Below are positions 6,087 through 12,546 of a stretch of 13,852 nt of DNA, in pieces. This DNA comes from Spartobacteria bacterium (GTDB taxonomy: Bacteria; Verrucomicrobiota; Verrucomicrobiia; Chthoniobacterales; UBA10450). The stretch lies in contig JAJPJU010000292.1 in the NCBI GenBank assembly GCA_021324035.1, positions 1 through 13,852 of the forward strand, given 5' to 3'. The translations under genes and the position numbers were made by a program. The notes beneath the pieces were generated by a model. It was not told the origin of the DNA. It saw only the letters and a list, made by a program, of their open reading frames with translations, and ran no database searches. Numbering within the stretch: position 1 is the first letter of the stretch; the number at the start of each line of letters is the position of its first letter.

Positions 6087-6755
6087 ATGTCCGACTTCGA
6101 TCGGGAACAGGACGGGATCTGGGACGAGTACGATTGGGAACGGTTCCTCCAACAGCAGGACCAGCGAACGGAAAAGTACATGGATCTGCTGGAGAAGTAC
6201 ATCGACGACCCCCAACGCGACGAAATCATCGCCCGCGAAATGGGTTGGACGAACACGTCCGGAGCTGACGATTGGAGCGCGGAAGTCGACGCTCTTTTGG
6301 ACGAAGATTGGCGATCTCAGGACGACCAGGCTTCCGTCGAATCCGGTAACGCCAGCGAAACATTCGAGGACCATGTTCTTTATCGTGCGGCATTCGGTTT
6401 AACGGTTTGGATCGACAAGTTGTTCGATCAAAACACCGCCCTCCAGGACGAACCGGTGGCGATCAAGCTGGCGACCCATGCGGCGTTGGCGAGCGCCAAA
6501 CTCGCTGCCGCCCTGAGTGACGATGACGTCGACGAGATTGGAATGACCATCGCCTACCTGAAACGGGCGTTGAAAGCCATCACTGTTTCGCTCGATTCCG
6601 CCGCCAAATTACTATCCAAAAAGCTCATCGCCGCCCGGCAGTATTCCGTTCTCCAGCAACGACTTTTCCAAGTGCGGGATGGCATTATCACGCTCATGGG
6701 CGAATACCGCGGCGAATGGCGACGCCGGTTCGGCTCCGAAGGCTATCGGAGTTGA
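6087..6755 (+). CDS. acidic, helix-rich protein of unknown function next to an ECF sigma factor
   Basis: This 222-residue protein belongs to no family I recognise. The first 90 residues are strongly acidic and rich in Trp and Gln (MSDFDREQDGIWDEYDWERF), and include EKYMDLLEKYIDDPQRDEII. A central hydrophobic helix follows near 100-112. The C-terminal half is Ala/Leu-rich helix ending in a basic tail (EWRRRFGSEGYRS). There is no signal peptide or clear membrane segment. The open frame extends upstream into rlmN, but ATG 6087 is the first start beyond the rlmN stop and begins the distinctive composition. It lies 50 bp after rlmN and 28 bp before the sigma factor, so it is probably co-transcribed. 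The stop codon sits at the end of a small hairpin (CTCCGA 6734-6739, TCGGAG 6746-6751). Confidence 0.75.
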   Translation: MSDFDREQDGIWDEYDWERFLQQQDQRTEKYMDLLEKYIDDPQRDEIIAREMGWTNTSGADDWSAEVDALLDEDWRSQDDQASVESGNASETFEDHVLYRAAFGLTVWIDKLFDQNTALQDEPVAIKLATHAALASAKLAAALSDDDVDEIGMTIAYLKRALKAITVSLDSAAKLLSKKLIAARQYSVLQQRLFQVRDGIITLMGEYRGEWRRRFGSEGYRS

Positions 6756-6783
6756 ATGAAATAGGCGTCACGTCCGTCGAAAT

Positions 6784-7395
6784 ATGCAAACGGAAGCGAC
6801 TCCCGGCCAAGCCGATGTGTCGGAACTGGACCTGGTCAAAAGATGCCAGGCCGGTGATTCCGAGGCATTCGACCAGCTGGTAACCCGCTACCGGACAAGA
6901 GTTTTCGCTATGATTTATAACATGGTGCATAACGAGCAGGACGCCTGGGACCTGGCTCAGGACAGCTTTGTGAAAGCCTGGAAATCGATCGGGCGCTTCA
7001 AAGGCAAATCGTCGTTTTACACCTGGATTTATCGCATTGTGATGAATGTGACTATTGATTGGCTTCGAAAGCGGCAGATCAAAGCCGGTGGAGCGGAATT
7101 CGACGATTCGATCCAGCTCAAGGAAATCGAACCCGCTTCGAAGACGGTTCCCAAGGCGGACCCGCTGCCCCATCAACGGATGGAACACCGCGAAATCCGC
7201 GACCGGATCGACCAGGCAATCGCCCAGCTTTCCCCCGAACACCGCGCCGTAATTTTGATGAAAGAAATTGAAGAGATGCAATATCACGAAATCGCTGAAA
7301 CCCTCGGGTGTTCCATCGGCACCGTGATGTCGCGTCTGTTTTACGCCCGAAAAAAGTTACAAACCACCCTGAAGGACGTGTATGAAAACGTTTGA
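6784..7395 (+). CDS. ECF (sigma-70 group 4, RpoE-like) sigma factor
   Basis: It directs RNA polymerase to an alternative promoter class. At 203 residues it has the two ECF domains: region 2 at about 27-97, with DAWDLAQDSFVKAWKSIGRF and the -10 recognition helix SSFYTWIYRIVMNVTIDWLR, and region 4 at about 142-193, with LSPEHRAVILMKEIEEMQYH and the helix-turn-helix HEIAETLGCSIGTVMSRLFY. The linker between them (about 98-140) is charged and fairly long. ATG 6784 has no evident ribosome-binding site. The stop overlaps the next start by 14 nt, the typical coupling of a sigma factor with its anti-sigma. No convincing ECF-type autoregulatory promoter was found in the 28 bp ahead. The inducing signal is unknown. 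Confidence 0.94.
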   Translation: MQTEATPGQADVSELDLVKRCQAGDSEAFDQLVTRYRTRVFAMIYNMVHNEQDAWDLAQDSFVKAWKSIGRFKGKSSFYTWIYRIVMNVTIDWLRKRQIKAGGAEFDDSIQLKEIEPASKTVPKADPLPHQRMEHREIRDRIDQAIAQLSPEHRAVILMKEIEEMQYHEIAETLGCSIGTVMSRLFYARKKLQTTLKDVYENV

Positions 7396-7894
7396 AGAAA
7401 AATGGACTGCCTGGCTCGACGGCCAATTGAGCGGCAGAGAATTAGTCGAATTCGAATCGTCGTTGCCGGATTTGGCGGCGGCTGAGGCCGAGAAACGCAA
7501 CGCGCATAAGCTCGGTGCGTTCCTGAAGAAGGAACTCGGCTCCCAAGCCCTCAGCAACGAGGAGTTTTTCAATCATCAGATTCACGAACGGATTGCGCGC
7601 GAAAACGGCAATCCGTCGAGGACAACAAGGTCAACCTGGTGGACCATCCCGCGCCTGGTCTGGTCCGGAGCAACCGCGCTTGCGCTGTTCCTGATCTGCT
7701 CGGTTGCGATCATGCGTCAGCATGAGACCGGTGGGCAATCGGAGTATCTCACCCAGATTCTAAACTCGACAGTGGATCCGGCGGCAAATCCGAATGCGAC
7801 CGTTGCGATTTTCGAAACTAAAAGCGATAACAAGGTAACAGTGCTGTGGACCGAGGGATTACAAACGCTCCCAGCTGACTACGCAGCGAAATAG
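7382..7894 (+). CDS. probable membrane-anchored anti-sigma factor
   Basis: This 170-residue protein most likely holds the preceding sigma factor inactive at the membrane. The first 80 residues are charged and helical (EEKWTAWLDGQLSGRELVEF, then LPDLAAAEAEKRNAHKLGAF), resembling the sigma-binding half of anti-sigma proteins. No HxxxCxxC zinc motif is present. One membrane helix lies at about 90-111 (SGATALALFLICSVAI), followed by a roughly 60-residue domain expected outside the membrane. Support comes from the 14-nt overlap with the sigma gene and the topology; sequence similarity to a named family is weak by eye. Its ATG has a good ribosome-binding site, AAGGA five bases upstream, unusual in this window. 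Confidence 0.8.
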   Translation: MKTFEEKWTAWLDGQLSGRELVEFESSLPDLAAAEAEKRNAHKLGAFLKKELGSQALSNEEFFNHQIHERIARENGNPSRTTRSTWWTIPRLVWSGATALALFLICSVAIMRQHETGGQSEYLTQILNSTVDPAANPNATVAIFETKSDNKVTVLWTEGLQTLPADYAAK

Positions 7895-7903
7895 AGTTAT
7901 CCG

Positions 7904-8446
7904 ATGCTGAGGCCCCTGCTTATCGCCGTGGTGGTGATGTTGGCAGTGAGCGTGGTGTCGGCTGACGCTGCGCACGCCGTCTGGAGCGGACTGGTCATCG
8001 CCGAAAATGTCCCCCAGCCTGCCGCGATTCCGCCCGAGCTTACGAAATTCGAGCAAACCCTGAAGGACTTGTTCGGTTACAATCAGTTCGAAGTCATTGG
8101 ACAATCAAACAAAACTCTAAAAACGGGCGAAGAAGACTGGCTGGCCACCAGCAAATATTTCTCGTTGCACTGCGACGCCCGGGGAGAAAACGAGGGCGGT
8201 TACAACCTGAACCTGACGCTCTACAAGGAGAAAGACGCGCTTCTCCAAACCGATGCGAACCTCAGCCGCAGCAGTCCCTTGGTGATTAAGGGTCCCCAGG
8301 TTGGCAGCGGACAGCTGCTTCTAGTCCTGGTGGTCAAAGAGGACGACCACGGCCAAACCCATCGTCGCCATCGTGTAGAACCCGCCAATCCGATCAGCGC
8401 CGGATTCAATCGCCTGCGCAAAGCCGTTCACCGCCTTTTTCGCTAA
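7904..8446 (+). CDS. secreted protein of unknown function in the sigma/anti-sigma operon
   Basis: This is a 180-residue exported protein with a Sec signal peptide at 1-25 (MLRPLLIAVVVMLAVSVVSA, then DAAHA as a likely cleavage site). The mature part contains KFEQTLKDLFGYNQFEVIGQ, an alternating beta-like stretch (NLNLTLYKEKDALLQ, LLLVLVVKED) and a basic His/Arg-rich tail (THRRHRVEP to HRLFR). I do not recognise the family. It starts 9 bp after the anti-sigma stop, so it belongs to the same transcript. An extracytoplasmic sensor or effector of the sigma pathway is a reasonable inference from position only. Its end lies 6 bp from the end of the convergent GNAT gene, with no separate terminator between them. 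Confidence 0.78.
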   Translation: MLRPLLIAVVVMLAVSVVSADAAHAVWSGLVIAENVPQPAAIPPELTKFEQTLKDLFGYNQFEVIGQSNKTLKTGEEDWLATSKYFSLHCDARGENEGGYNLNLTLYKEKDALLQTDANLSRSSPLVIKGPQVGSGQLLLVLVVKEDDHGQTHRRHRVEPANPISAGFNRLRKAVHRLFR

Positions 8447-8452
8447 TCGTAA

Positions 8453-8959
8453 TTACAGATTCGACTGCGATTGATCCGACTCGGGCGTGATCAGAAGCCG
8501 CATCGGAATCATCGAGGATTCGTGAAATCCGTGACGCCGGAAGAATTCCTGCGCTTTATTTTCCGGACGATCGGTCAGCAAGGTGATCCGGAGGAAATTC
8601 TTCTGCCGCGCGAATTCGATCGCGTGCTTGAGCAGGAGCGCTCCATAGCCGTGCCCCTGGTATTGCTTATGAATCACCAGATCTTCGAGTAAAACGACAA
8701 AACCGCCCTCCGCCGTGCTGATCGTAAACAACAAATTGATCATGCCGACGATCATGCCGTCGCGTCGCAGGACAAATACCCGGCCTCGACTCGGCTGTTC
8801 GAAGATCAAGCGCAGACCGCGAAGCTGCTTATCCTTATCGGGGCGAAAATCGCTTTCTTGGGAGAACAGGTCGCCAAGCATTTCGGACAACTCGTCCAAA
8901 TCAGCCTCGGTAGCCGGCTCAATAACGACTTTTTCGCTCACCGTCAGTGTGCTTTGCAT
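8453..8959 (-). CDS. GNAT-family N-acetyltransferase
   Basis: It transfers an acetyl group from acetyl-CoA to an unidentified amine; cytosolic, 168 residues, the usual size of a single GNAT domain. The acetyl-CoA loop is QGHGYG (101-106), fitting Q/R-x-x-G-x-G/A, and follows the beta strand VVLLEDLVIHKQY. Motif B follows as NKAQEFFRRHGF. The N-terminal part IEPATEADLDELSEMLGDLF is the typical GNAT first helix. ATG 8959 has GGAA about six bases upstream, a fair ribosome-binding site. The gene is convergent with the secreted-protein gene and divergent from rpmH. Substrate cannot be told from sequence. Confidence 0.9.
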   Translation of the reverse strand: MQSTLTVSEKVVIEPATEADLDELSEMLGDLFSQESDFRPDKDKQLRGLRLIFEQPSRGRVFVLRRDGMIVGMINLLFTISTAEGGFVVLLEDLVIHKQYQGHGYGALLLKHAIEFARQKNFLRITLLTDRPENKAQEFFRRHGFHESSMIPMRLLITPESDQSQSNL

Positions 8960-9020
8960 TGCTTATTCCAGAAATTGAACCTGCTTGCAACCCGTGATTC
9001 GAATCCGGCCCGAGACCGCA

Positions 9021-9048
9021 TTGACAATCCCTTCGTCCATCCTAAGGT
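9021..9048 (+). promoter_or_regulatory. candidate sigma-70 promoter for rpmH
   Basis: TTGACA (9021-9026), a perfect -35 hexamer, is followed after 16 bp by TAAGGT (9043-9048), a weak -10. It would start transcription about 35 bp before the rpmH ATG, leaving room for the leader hairpin. Sequence match only. Confidence 0.4.
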
Positions 9049-9058
9049 AACCGCCTTC

Positions 9059-9087
9059 AATTCGCGTCCGGCGAATTTTTCGGTTTT
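9059..9087 (+). terminator. terminator-like hairpin in the rpmH leader
   Basis: AATTCGC (9059-9065) and GCGAATT (9071-9077) form a perfect 7-bp stem with loop GTCCG, running into TTTTT (9076-9080) and a second TTTT (9084-9087) that touches the rpmH ATG. It has the shape of an intrinsic terminator but lies before the gene, so it may act as an attenuator or hide the ribosome entry region. No Shine-Dalgarno sequence is visible between hairpin and ATG. Confidence 0.5.
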
Positions 9088-9261
9088 ATGAAACGCACGT
9101 ATCAAGCTTCAAAACGAACTCGCAAGCGCCAGCACGGTTTTCGCGCCCGCATGCGAACCAAAGGCGGTCGCGCTACTCTTGCGCGGCGCCGTCAGCGGGG
9201 CCGGAAACGTCTGTTGCCGAAGCGAGTGAATCGCCATTACGCGCGGCATACTCAGGCCTAA
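9088..9261 (+). CDS. rpmH: 50S ribosomal protein L34
   Basis: This is a small basic protein of the large ribosomal subunit, 57 residues. It begins MKRTYQASKRTRKRQHGFRA, continues RMRTKGGRATLARRRQRGRK and ends RLLPKRVNRHYARHTQA. The core with HGFRARMRTKGGRATLARRR is diagnostic of L34, and the C-terminal extension (VNRHYARHTQA) is longer than in E. coli, where L34 has 46 residues. In most bacteria rpmH is followed by rnpA and lies near dnaA; here it stands alone between a divergent GNAT gene and a desaturase, with no rnpA reading frame in the 114 bp that follow. ATG 9088 is directly preceded by a T-rich tract and lacks a ribosome-binding site. Confidence 0.95.
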   Translation: MKRTYQASKRTRKRQHGFRARMRTKGGRATLARRRQRGRKRLLPKRVNRHYARHTQA

Positions 9262-9295
9262 CAGTCCGAGCCCGGGTTAGACCTTCGTCCAATCC

Positions 9296-9311
9296 CGACA
9301 GCCGTCGTTTT
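9296..9311 (+). terminator. weak terminator candidate after rpmH
   Basis: CGAC (9296-9299) and GTCG (9304-9307) form a 4-bp stem with loop AGCC, followed by TTTT (9308-9311). The stem is short. An imperfect pair, CTAAC (9258-9262) with GTTAG (9276-9280), lies just upstream. Support is weak. Confidence 0.25.
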
Positions 9312-9335
9312 GTAGGACAATCTCCGTCAGGAGAA

Positions 9336-9364
9336 TTGACAACCCGCGAATTCGCTTGGTTAAT
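9336..9364 (+). promoter_or_regulatory. candidate sigma-70 promoter for desaturase copy 2
   Basis: TTGACA (9336-9341) and GTTAAT (9359-9364), 17 bp apart, match the -35 fully and the -10 at four of six bases. Transcription would start near 9371, a few bases before the ATG at 9376, giving a nearly leaderless mRNA; this fits the missing ribosome-binding site. A small TCTCC/GGAGA hairpin lies just upstream of the -35. Confidence 0.45.
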
Positions 9365-9375
9365 TTGCTCGCTGA

Positions 9376-10356
9376 ATGATTACCGAAGTTGAACCGATTC
9401 AACGAACCCTGCCTCGACAGTTTCGAGACGTCGCTTCGGAACGGTTGCACACCAATTCGAGGATCTTCGCCTACACCCGATTGGACATCATCCCCGTCGC
9501 CGCCGCTCTTCTCCATTGCGCCTACTTCTTTGGAATGTTCTACCTTTTTCCCCGCGTGCCGCTCTGGGTGATGTTGATCCTTGGCTTTATTTATTCGGTG
9601 AGCATTTCCTGGAACATCAACGGGATCTCCCACAATTTTATCCATAATCCCTATTTCCGGTCTCCCCTGCTCAACCGCTTGTTCAGCATTCTCGAATCGA
9701 TCACCGTCGGTTTCAGTCAGGTTTTTTACGAATGCATCCACATGCAGCACCACAAGGGCAATGCCGATCGTCCTGATGAGTCGGGCGAAACCGTCGATTG
9801 GATTTCGATCTACAAACATGGCCACGACGGCGAAGCCGAATCCGCTTTGAGTTATACATTCCTCAGTTTTTTCCGCGAGGACCCCAAGACGGTTTACCGC
9901 GAGTTGAAACGAAAAAATAACAGTGAAGCATTTTGGGGAGTGACGGAATTAACTCTCTTTGTCGGTAACTTCATCGCGCTCGGCATTTTGAATTGGCACT
10001 ACATCTGTTTTCTTGTTCCGTTCTGGTATTTCGGACACAGCCTTTCTTATTTGAACGGCTATTATCGCCATTACGGCGGCAACCCGGATGAGCCAATGGC
10101 GTGGGGCGTAAGCAGTTACGAAAAGCTTTATAATTGGATTTGGTTTTTTAACGGATATCACGCCGAACATCATTTCCGGCCGAAGGTTCATTGGACGAGA
10201 ATGGTGGCTTTGCGAGAGCAGATTCTCGAGCAACAACGCCTTGCCGGTGTGCGCGTAATCAAGCCTCCGCATGCACTTGGTTTTCTCGATCCGGATCTGC
10301 CGAAACGCCGTGGGTCGACTTACGCTCCCGCTAGGTCGCCGGAAGTGTCCCCTTAA
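9376..10356 (+). CDS. membrane fatty acid desaturase, copy 2 of 2
   Basis: This is a probable di-iron acyl-lipid desaturase or hydroxylase of the inner membrane, 326 residues. Histidine boxes are HNFIH (86-90), HMQHH (122-126) and HAEHH (262-266), with further conserved His in FWYFGH (221) and YRHYG (232). Hydrophobic segments lie near 37-80 and 190-220. It aligns almost without gaps to the copy at 1505-2467 from RIFAYTR to LGFLDPDLPKR, with a few residues fewer between boxes 2 and 3. The N-terminal 28 residues and the tail after PDLPKR differ. ATG 9376 is the first start after a likely promoter. It is convergent with the GH15 gene. The pair may be specialised for different lipids or conditions; substrate is unknown. 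Confidence 0.9.
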   Translation: MITEVEPIQRTLPRQFRDVASERLHTNSRIFAYTRLDIIPVAAALLHCAYFFGMFYLFPRVPLWVMLILGFIYSVSISWNINGISHNFIHNPYFRSPLLNRLFSILESITVGFSQVFYECIHMQHHKGNADRPDESGETVDWISIYKHGHDGEAESALSYTFLSFFREDPKTVYRELKRKNNSEAFWGVTELTLFVGNFIALGILNWHYICFLVPFWYFGHSLSYLNGYYRHYGGNPDEPMAWGVSSYEKLYNWIWFFNGYHAEHHFRPKVHWTRMVALREQILEQQRLAGVRVIKPPHALGFLDPDLPKRRGSTYAPARSPEVSP

Positions 10357-10382
10357 TGTGAATTGGCGGACAGCGGCGGGTT

Positions 10383-10396
10383 TCTCCGCTCGGAGA
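10383..10396. terminator. small hairpin between convergent desaturase and GH15 genes
   Basis: TCTCC (10383-10387) and GGAGA (10392-10396) form a 5-bp stem with a four-base loop. It is the clearest hairpin in the 58 bp between the two stop codons, but no T-run follows on either strand, so its role as a terminator is doubtful. Confidence 0.25.
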
Positions 10397-10414
10397 TCGC
10401 GTTCCGCCTCGAAG

Positions 10415-12211
10415 TTAACCGCCGATCGCGGGGTGCTGATCACTCAGCAAGAGTGCGCAATTAACAAGCGACACGTGCGAGAATGCCTGCGGAAAATTTC
10501 CCAGCTGTCGCTTTGAACTGGGATTGTATTCCTCCGACAGCAAACCGAGATCGTTTCGGATGTCGAGCAAACGTTCGAATAATTCCCGCGCTTCCTTCTT
10601 TCGACCGATGAGATAAAGACAATCGGCCAGCCAGAACGAGCACGGAACGAAAACCCCCTCCCGACCTGGCAAACCATCGACATTCTTTTCCTCAGGCCGA
10701 TAGCGGAGAACGAACCCATCCTGCACCAGTTCACGTTGAATTGCTTCGACAGTCCCGACCACTCGAGGATCTTTCTCTGAGAGAAAACCGATCAACGGCA
10801 TGATCAACAGGCTCGCGTCCAATGTTTCGCCTCCATAAAATTGGGTGAAACTGTTTTTCGCGGCATTGTAACCGCGTTCGCAAACCTCGCGATGGATCTG
10901 GTGGCGGATTTTTCGCCAGCGATCCAGATTTTCCCCAACAGCGCAATTGCAGACCTCGGCGAGTTTGATTGTGCGATCAAAAGCGAGCCAGGCCATCATT
11001 TTTGAGTGAGTGAAGTTTCGGGGTTCGCCGCGAACTTCCCAGATTCCGTGGTCGGGCTTTTGCCAGTTCGTTTCCAGGAATTTCATAAGTCCTTCCTGCA
11101 ATGCCCAATCCGCTTCCTCGTTTTTGATACCCATGACATGGGCTCGATACATCGCAGCCATCACTTCACCGTAAACGTCCATTTGAAATTGTTCCGAAGC
11201 CGCGTTCCCGATTCGAACGGGTTGCGAATTTTCGTAACCATTGAGCCAGGGCACTTCGAATTCTGCCAAACGCCGTTCGCCCTGCACGCCGTACATAATT
11301 TGCATTTGCGAAGGTGCACCTGCGATCGCGCGAAGCAGCCATTCGCGCCACGCGATTGCCTCGTCAACATAACCCGCGTTCATGAACGCAATCAGGGTGA
11401 AGGCCGCGTCCCGCAACCAGCAGTAACGATAATCCCAGTTGCGCACTCCGCCGATTTCTTCGGGCAGCGAAGTCGTCAATGCCGCAACCAGACCACCAGT
11501 CGGTGCGTAGGTCAGGCCTTTAAGAACCACCAACGACCGAATCACTGCCTCTTCCCATAAAGTCTTGCGCCGACATTGCTCCGACCATCGGGTCCAAAAT
11601 TGCTCGGTGTCGCGCAACGCATTGTCGGCCGTGACTGGTTTCGGTGGTTCCTGGTGCGATTCGAACCAGGTCAGAACGAACGGAATACGCTCGCCCGGTT
11701 TCACATTAAACTTCGCGACCGTGGTCAAGTCCTTGCCATGGGTTTCAATTGGACTCCGCAAAATCAAAGCGTCCGGACCGGCGATCGCTTCCAGTCCGCC
11801 GTGCCGCTTACGCACCCACGGCACGATCTTGCCGTAGTCGAAGCGAATGATCAGTTCCATTTGCAATGCGACTTCGCCGCGCACGCCTTCGACGATTCGG
11901 ACGAGATCGGGATTTTTACCTCGGGGCGGCATGAAATCGGTCAAACGCACGGCGCCGCTGGCCGTTTCAATCTCGGTTTCCAAGATCAGGCTGTTGCCGC
12001 GATAGCGTCGTCTCACTTTTTCGATTTTTTCATTTGGAAAAAATCGCCAGCGGCCGTTTTCGCCTTTGCCCAACAATGCGGCGAAGCACGCCCCTGAATC
12101 GAAGCGCGGAATACAGAGCCAGTCCACGCAGCCCTCGCGGCTAATCAGTGCACCGGTCTGGGTGTCGCTCAAAAAAGCGTAGTCTTCAATTCGCGCGCGC
12201 CCATTCTCCAT
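10415..12211 (-). CDS. glycoside hydrolase family 15 protein (glucoamylase / trehalase type)
   Basis: This 598-residue cytosolic enzyme is expected to release glucose from alpha-glucans or trehalose with inversion. The N-terminal beta domain begins RIEDYAFLSDTQTGALIS and contains EGCVDWLCIPRFDSGACFAA; the catalytic (alpha/alpha)6 barrel starts near residue 220. Diagnostic motifs are RNWDYRYCWLRD (257-268), the probable general acid Glu392 in HGIWEVRG, and the probable base Glu560 or Glu561 in LLSEEYNP, followed by GNFPQAFSHV. No signal peptide is present. Bacterial GH15 proteins of this architecture include trehalases as well as glucoamylases; the sequence alone does not separate them. ATG 12211 begins right at the family N-terminus. 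It is convergent with the second desaturase, with the tRNA-scar region upstream. Confidence 0.93.
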   Translation of the reverse strand: MENGRARIEDYAFLSDTQTGALISREGCVDWLCIPRFDSGACFAALLGKGENGRWRFFPNEKIEKVRRRYRGNSLILETEIETASGAVRLTDFMPPRGKNPDLVRIVEGVRGEVALQMELIIRFDYGKIVPWVRKRHGGLEAIAGPDALILRSPIETHGKDLTTVAKFNVKPGERIPFVLTWFESHQEPPKPVTADNALRDTEQFWTRWSEQCRRKTLWEEAVIRSLVVLKGLTYAPTGGLVAALTTSLPEEIGGVRNWDYRYCWLRDAAFTLIAFMNAGYVDEAIAWREWLLRAIAGAPSQMQIMYGVQGERRLAEFEVPWLNGYENSQPVRIGNAASEQFQMDVYGEVMAAMYRAHVMGIKNEEADWALQEGLMKFLETNWQKPDHGIWEVRGEPRNFTHSKMMAWLAFDRTIKLAEVCNCAVGENLDRWRKIRHQIHREVCERGYNAAKNSFTQFYGGETLDASLLIMPLIGFLSEKDPRVVGTVEAIQRELVQDGFVLRYRPEEKNVDGLPGREGVFVPCSFWLADCLYLIGRKKEARELFERLLDIRNDLGLLSEEYNPSSKRQLGNFPQAFSHVSLVNCALLLSDQHPAIGG

Positions 12212-12306
12212 AAACCAATAGATATCGATCTACTCGGATGTCGATCTTCAGGGCATTTGTGGATGTTCTTTCCGCATGCGACGAGTGGCAGATCGAACAA
12301 TTTCGT

Positions 12307-12325
12307 GCTACCGAAAGCGCTACCA
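12307..12325 (+). repeat. direct repeat flanking the tRNA-Lys fragment, left copy
   Basis: GCTACCGAAAGCGCTACCA matches 12417-12435 at 17 of 19 positions. The two copies are 110 bp apart and bracket the truncated tRNA-Lys. Each also contains GCTACC twice. Confidence 0.6.
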
Positions 12326-12349
12326 ACGGCCAGCACCCGGAAACCTTTA

Positions 12350-12392
12350 GCACCGTTAGCTCAGCTGGTAGAGCAAGTGACTCTTAACCGCT
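12350..12392 (+). pseudogene. truncated tRNA-Lys (anticodon CTT), 5' half
   Basis: The sequence follows tRNA geometry: 7-nt acceptor strand GCACCGT (12350-12356), linker TA, D arm GCTC/GAGC (12359-12362 and 12371-12374) with loop AGCTGGTA, then an anticodon arm AGTGA with loop CTCTTAA (12381-12387), giving anticodon CTT for lysine. The 3' side of the anticodon stem (CCGCT, 12388-12392) pairs at four of five positions counting one G-U. After that there is no T arm and no ACGGTGC acceptor complement, so the gene is incomplete and not a working tRNA. Such remnants often mark sites of integration or deletion at tRNA genes. Confidence 0.75.
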
Positions 12393-12416
12393 GATTCGCC
12401 TAAGCAAAACACTCTA

Positions 12417-12435
12417 GCTACCGAATTCGCTACCA
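12417..12435 (+). repeat. direct repeat flanking the tRNA-Lys fragment, right copy
   Basis: GCTACCGAATTCGCTACCA is the partner of 12307-12325 (17 of 19 identical). A further TACCGAA lies at 12441-12447. Confidence 0.6.
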
Positions 12436-12468
12436 GTTCTTACCGAAGGCAATTCCGAGTGACTGAAT

Positions 12469-12504
12469 GGCACAATTGATTGGTAGAGCGTTTCGTTCGC
12501 AAAG
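12469..12504 (+). pseudogene. possible second tRNA-like 5' fragment
   Basis: The segment has GATTGGTAGAGCG (12478-12490), like a tRNA D loop and second D-stem strand, then TTTCG and TTCGCAA resembling an anticodon stem and loop. The following bases do not complete the stem and no T arm follows. This could be a decayed tRNA half or chance likeness. Confidence 0.3.
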
Positions 12505-12520
12505 ATAAACGGCGAATTAT

Positions 12521-12546
12521 TCTGACATTGTCTGACTTACTCTGAC
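12521..12546 (+). repeat. three TCTGAC motifs at exact 10-bp spacing
   Basis: TCTGAC occurs at 12521, 12531 and 12541, that is once per helical turn on the same DNA face. This is a layout typical of cooperative protein binding, for example by a regulator or recombinase. No protein is identified for it. Confidence 0.5.

Noticed and set aside
8990..9012. GATTCGAATC resembling a tRNA T loop
   Set aside because: The flanking bases do not pair as a T stem and no acceptor or D arm fits upstream; the motif is simply palindromic.
9277..9825. Minus-strand open frame of 182 codons
   Set aside because: It is antisense to the second desaturase; the same kind of shadow occurs opposite the first desaturase (1769-2443).
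12258..12270. TTGTGGATG resembling a DnaA box
   Set aside because: It matches only seven of nine positions, is single, and there are no other boxes or AT-rich unwinding region nearby.
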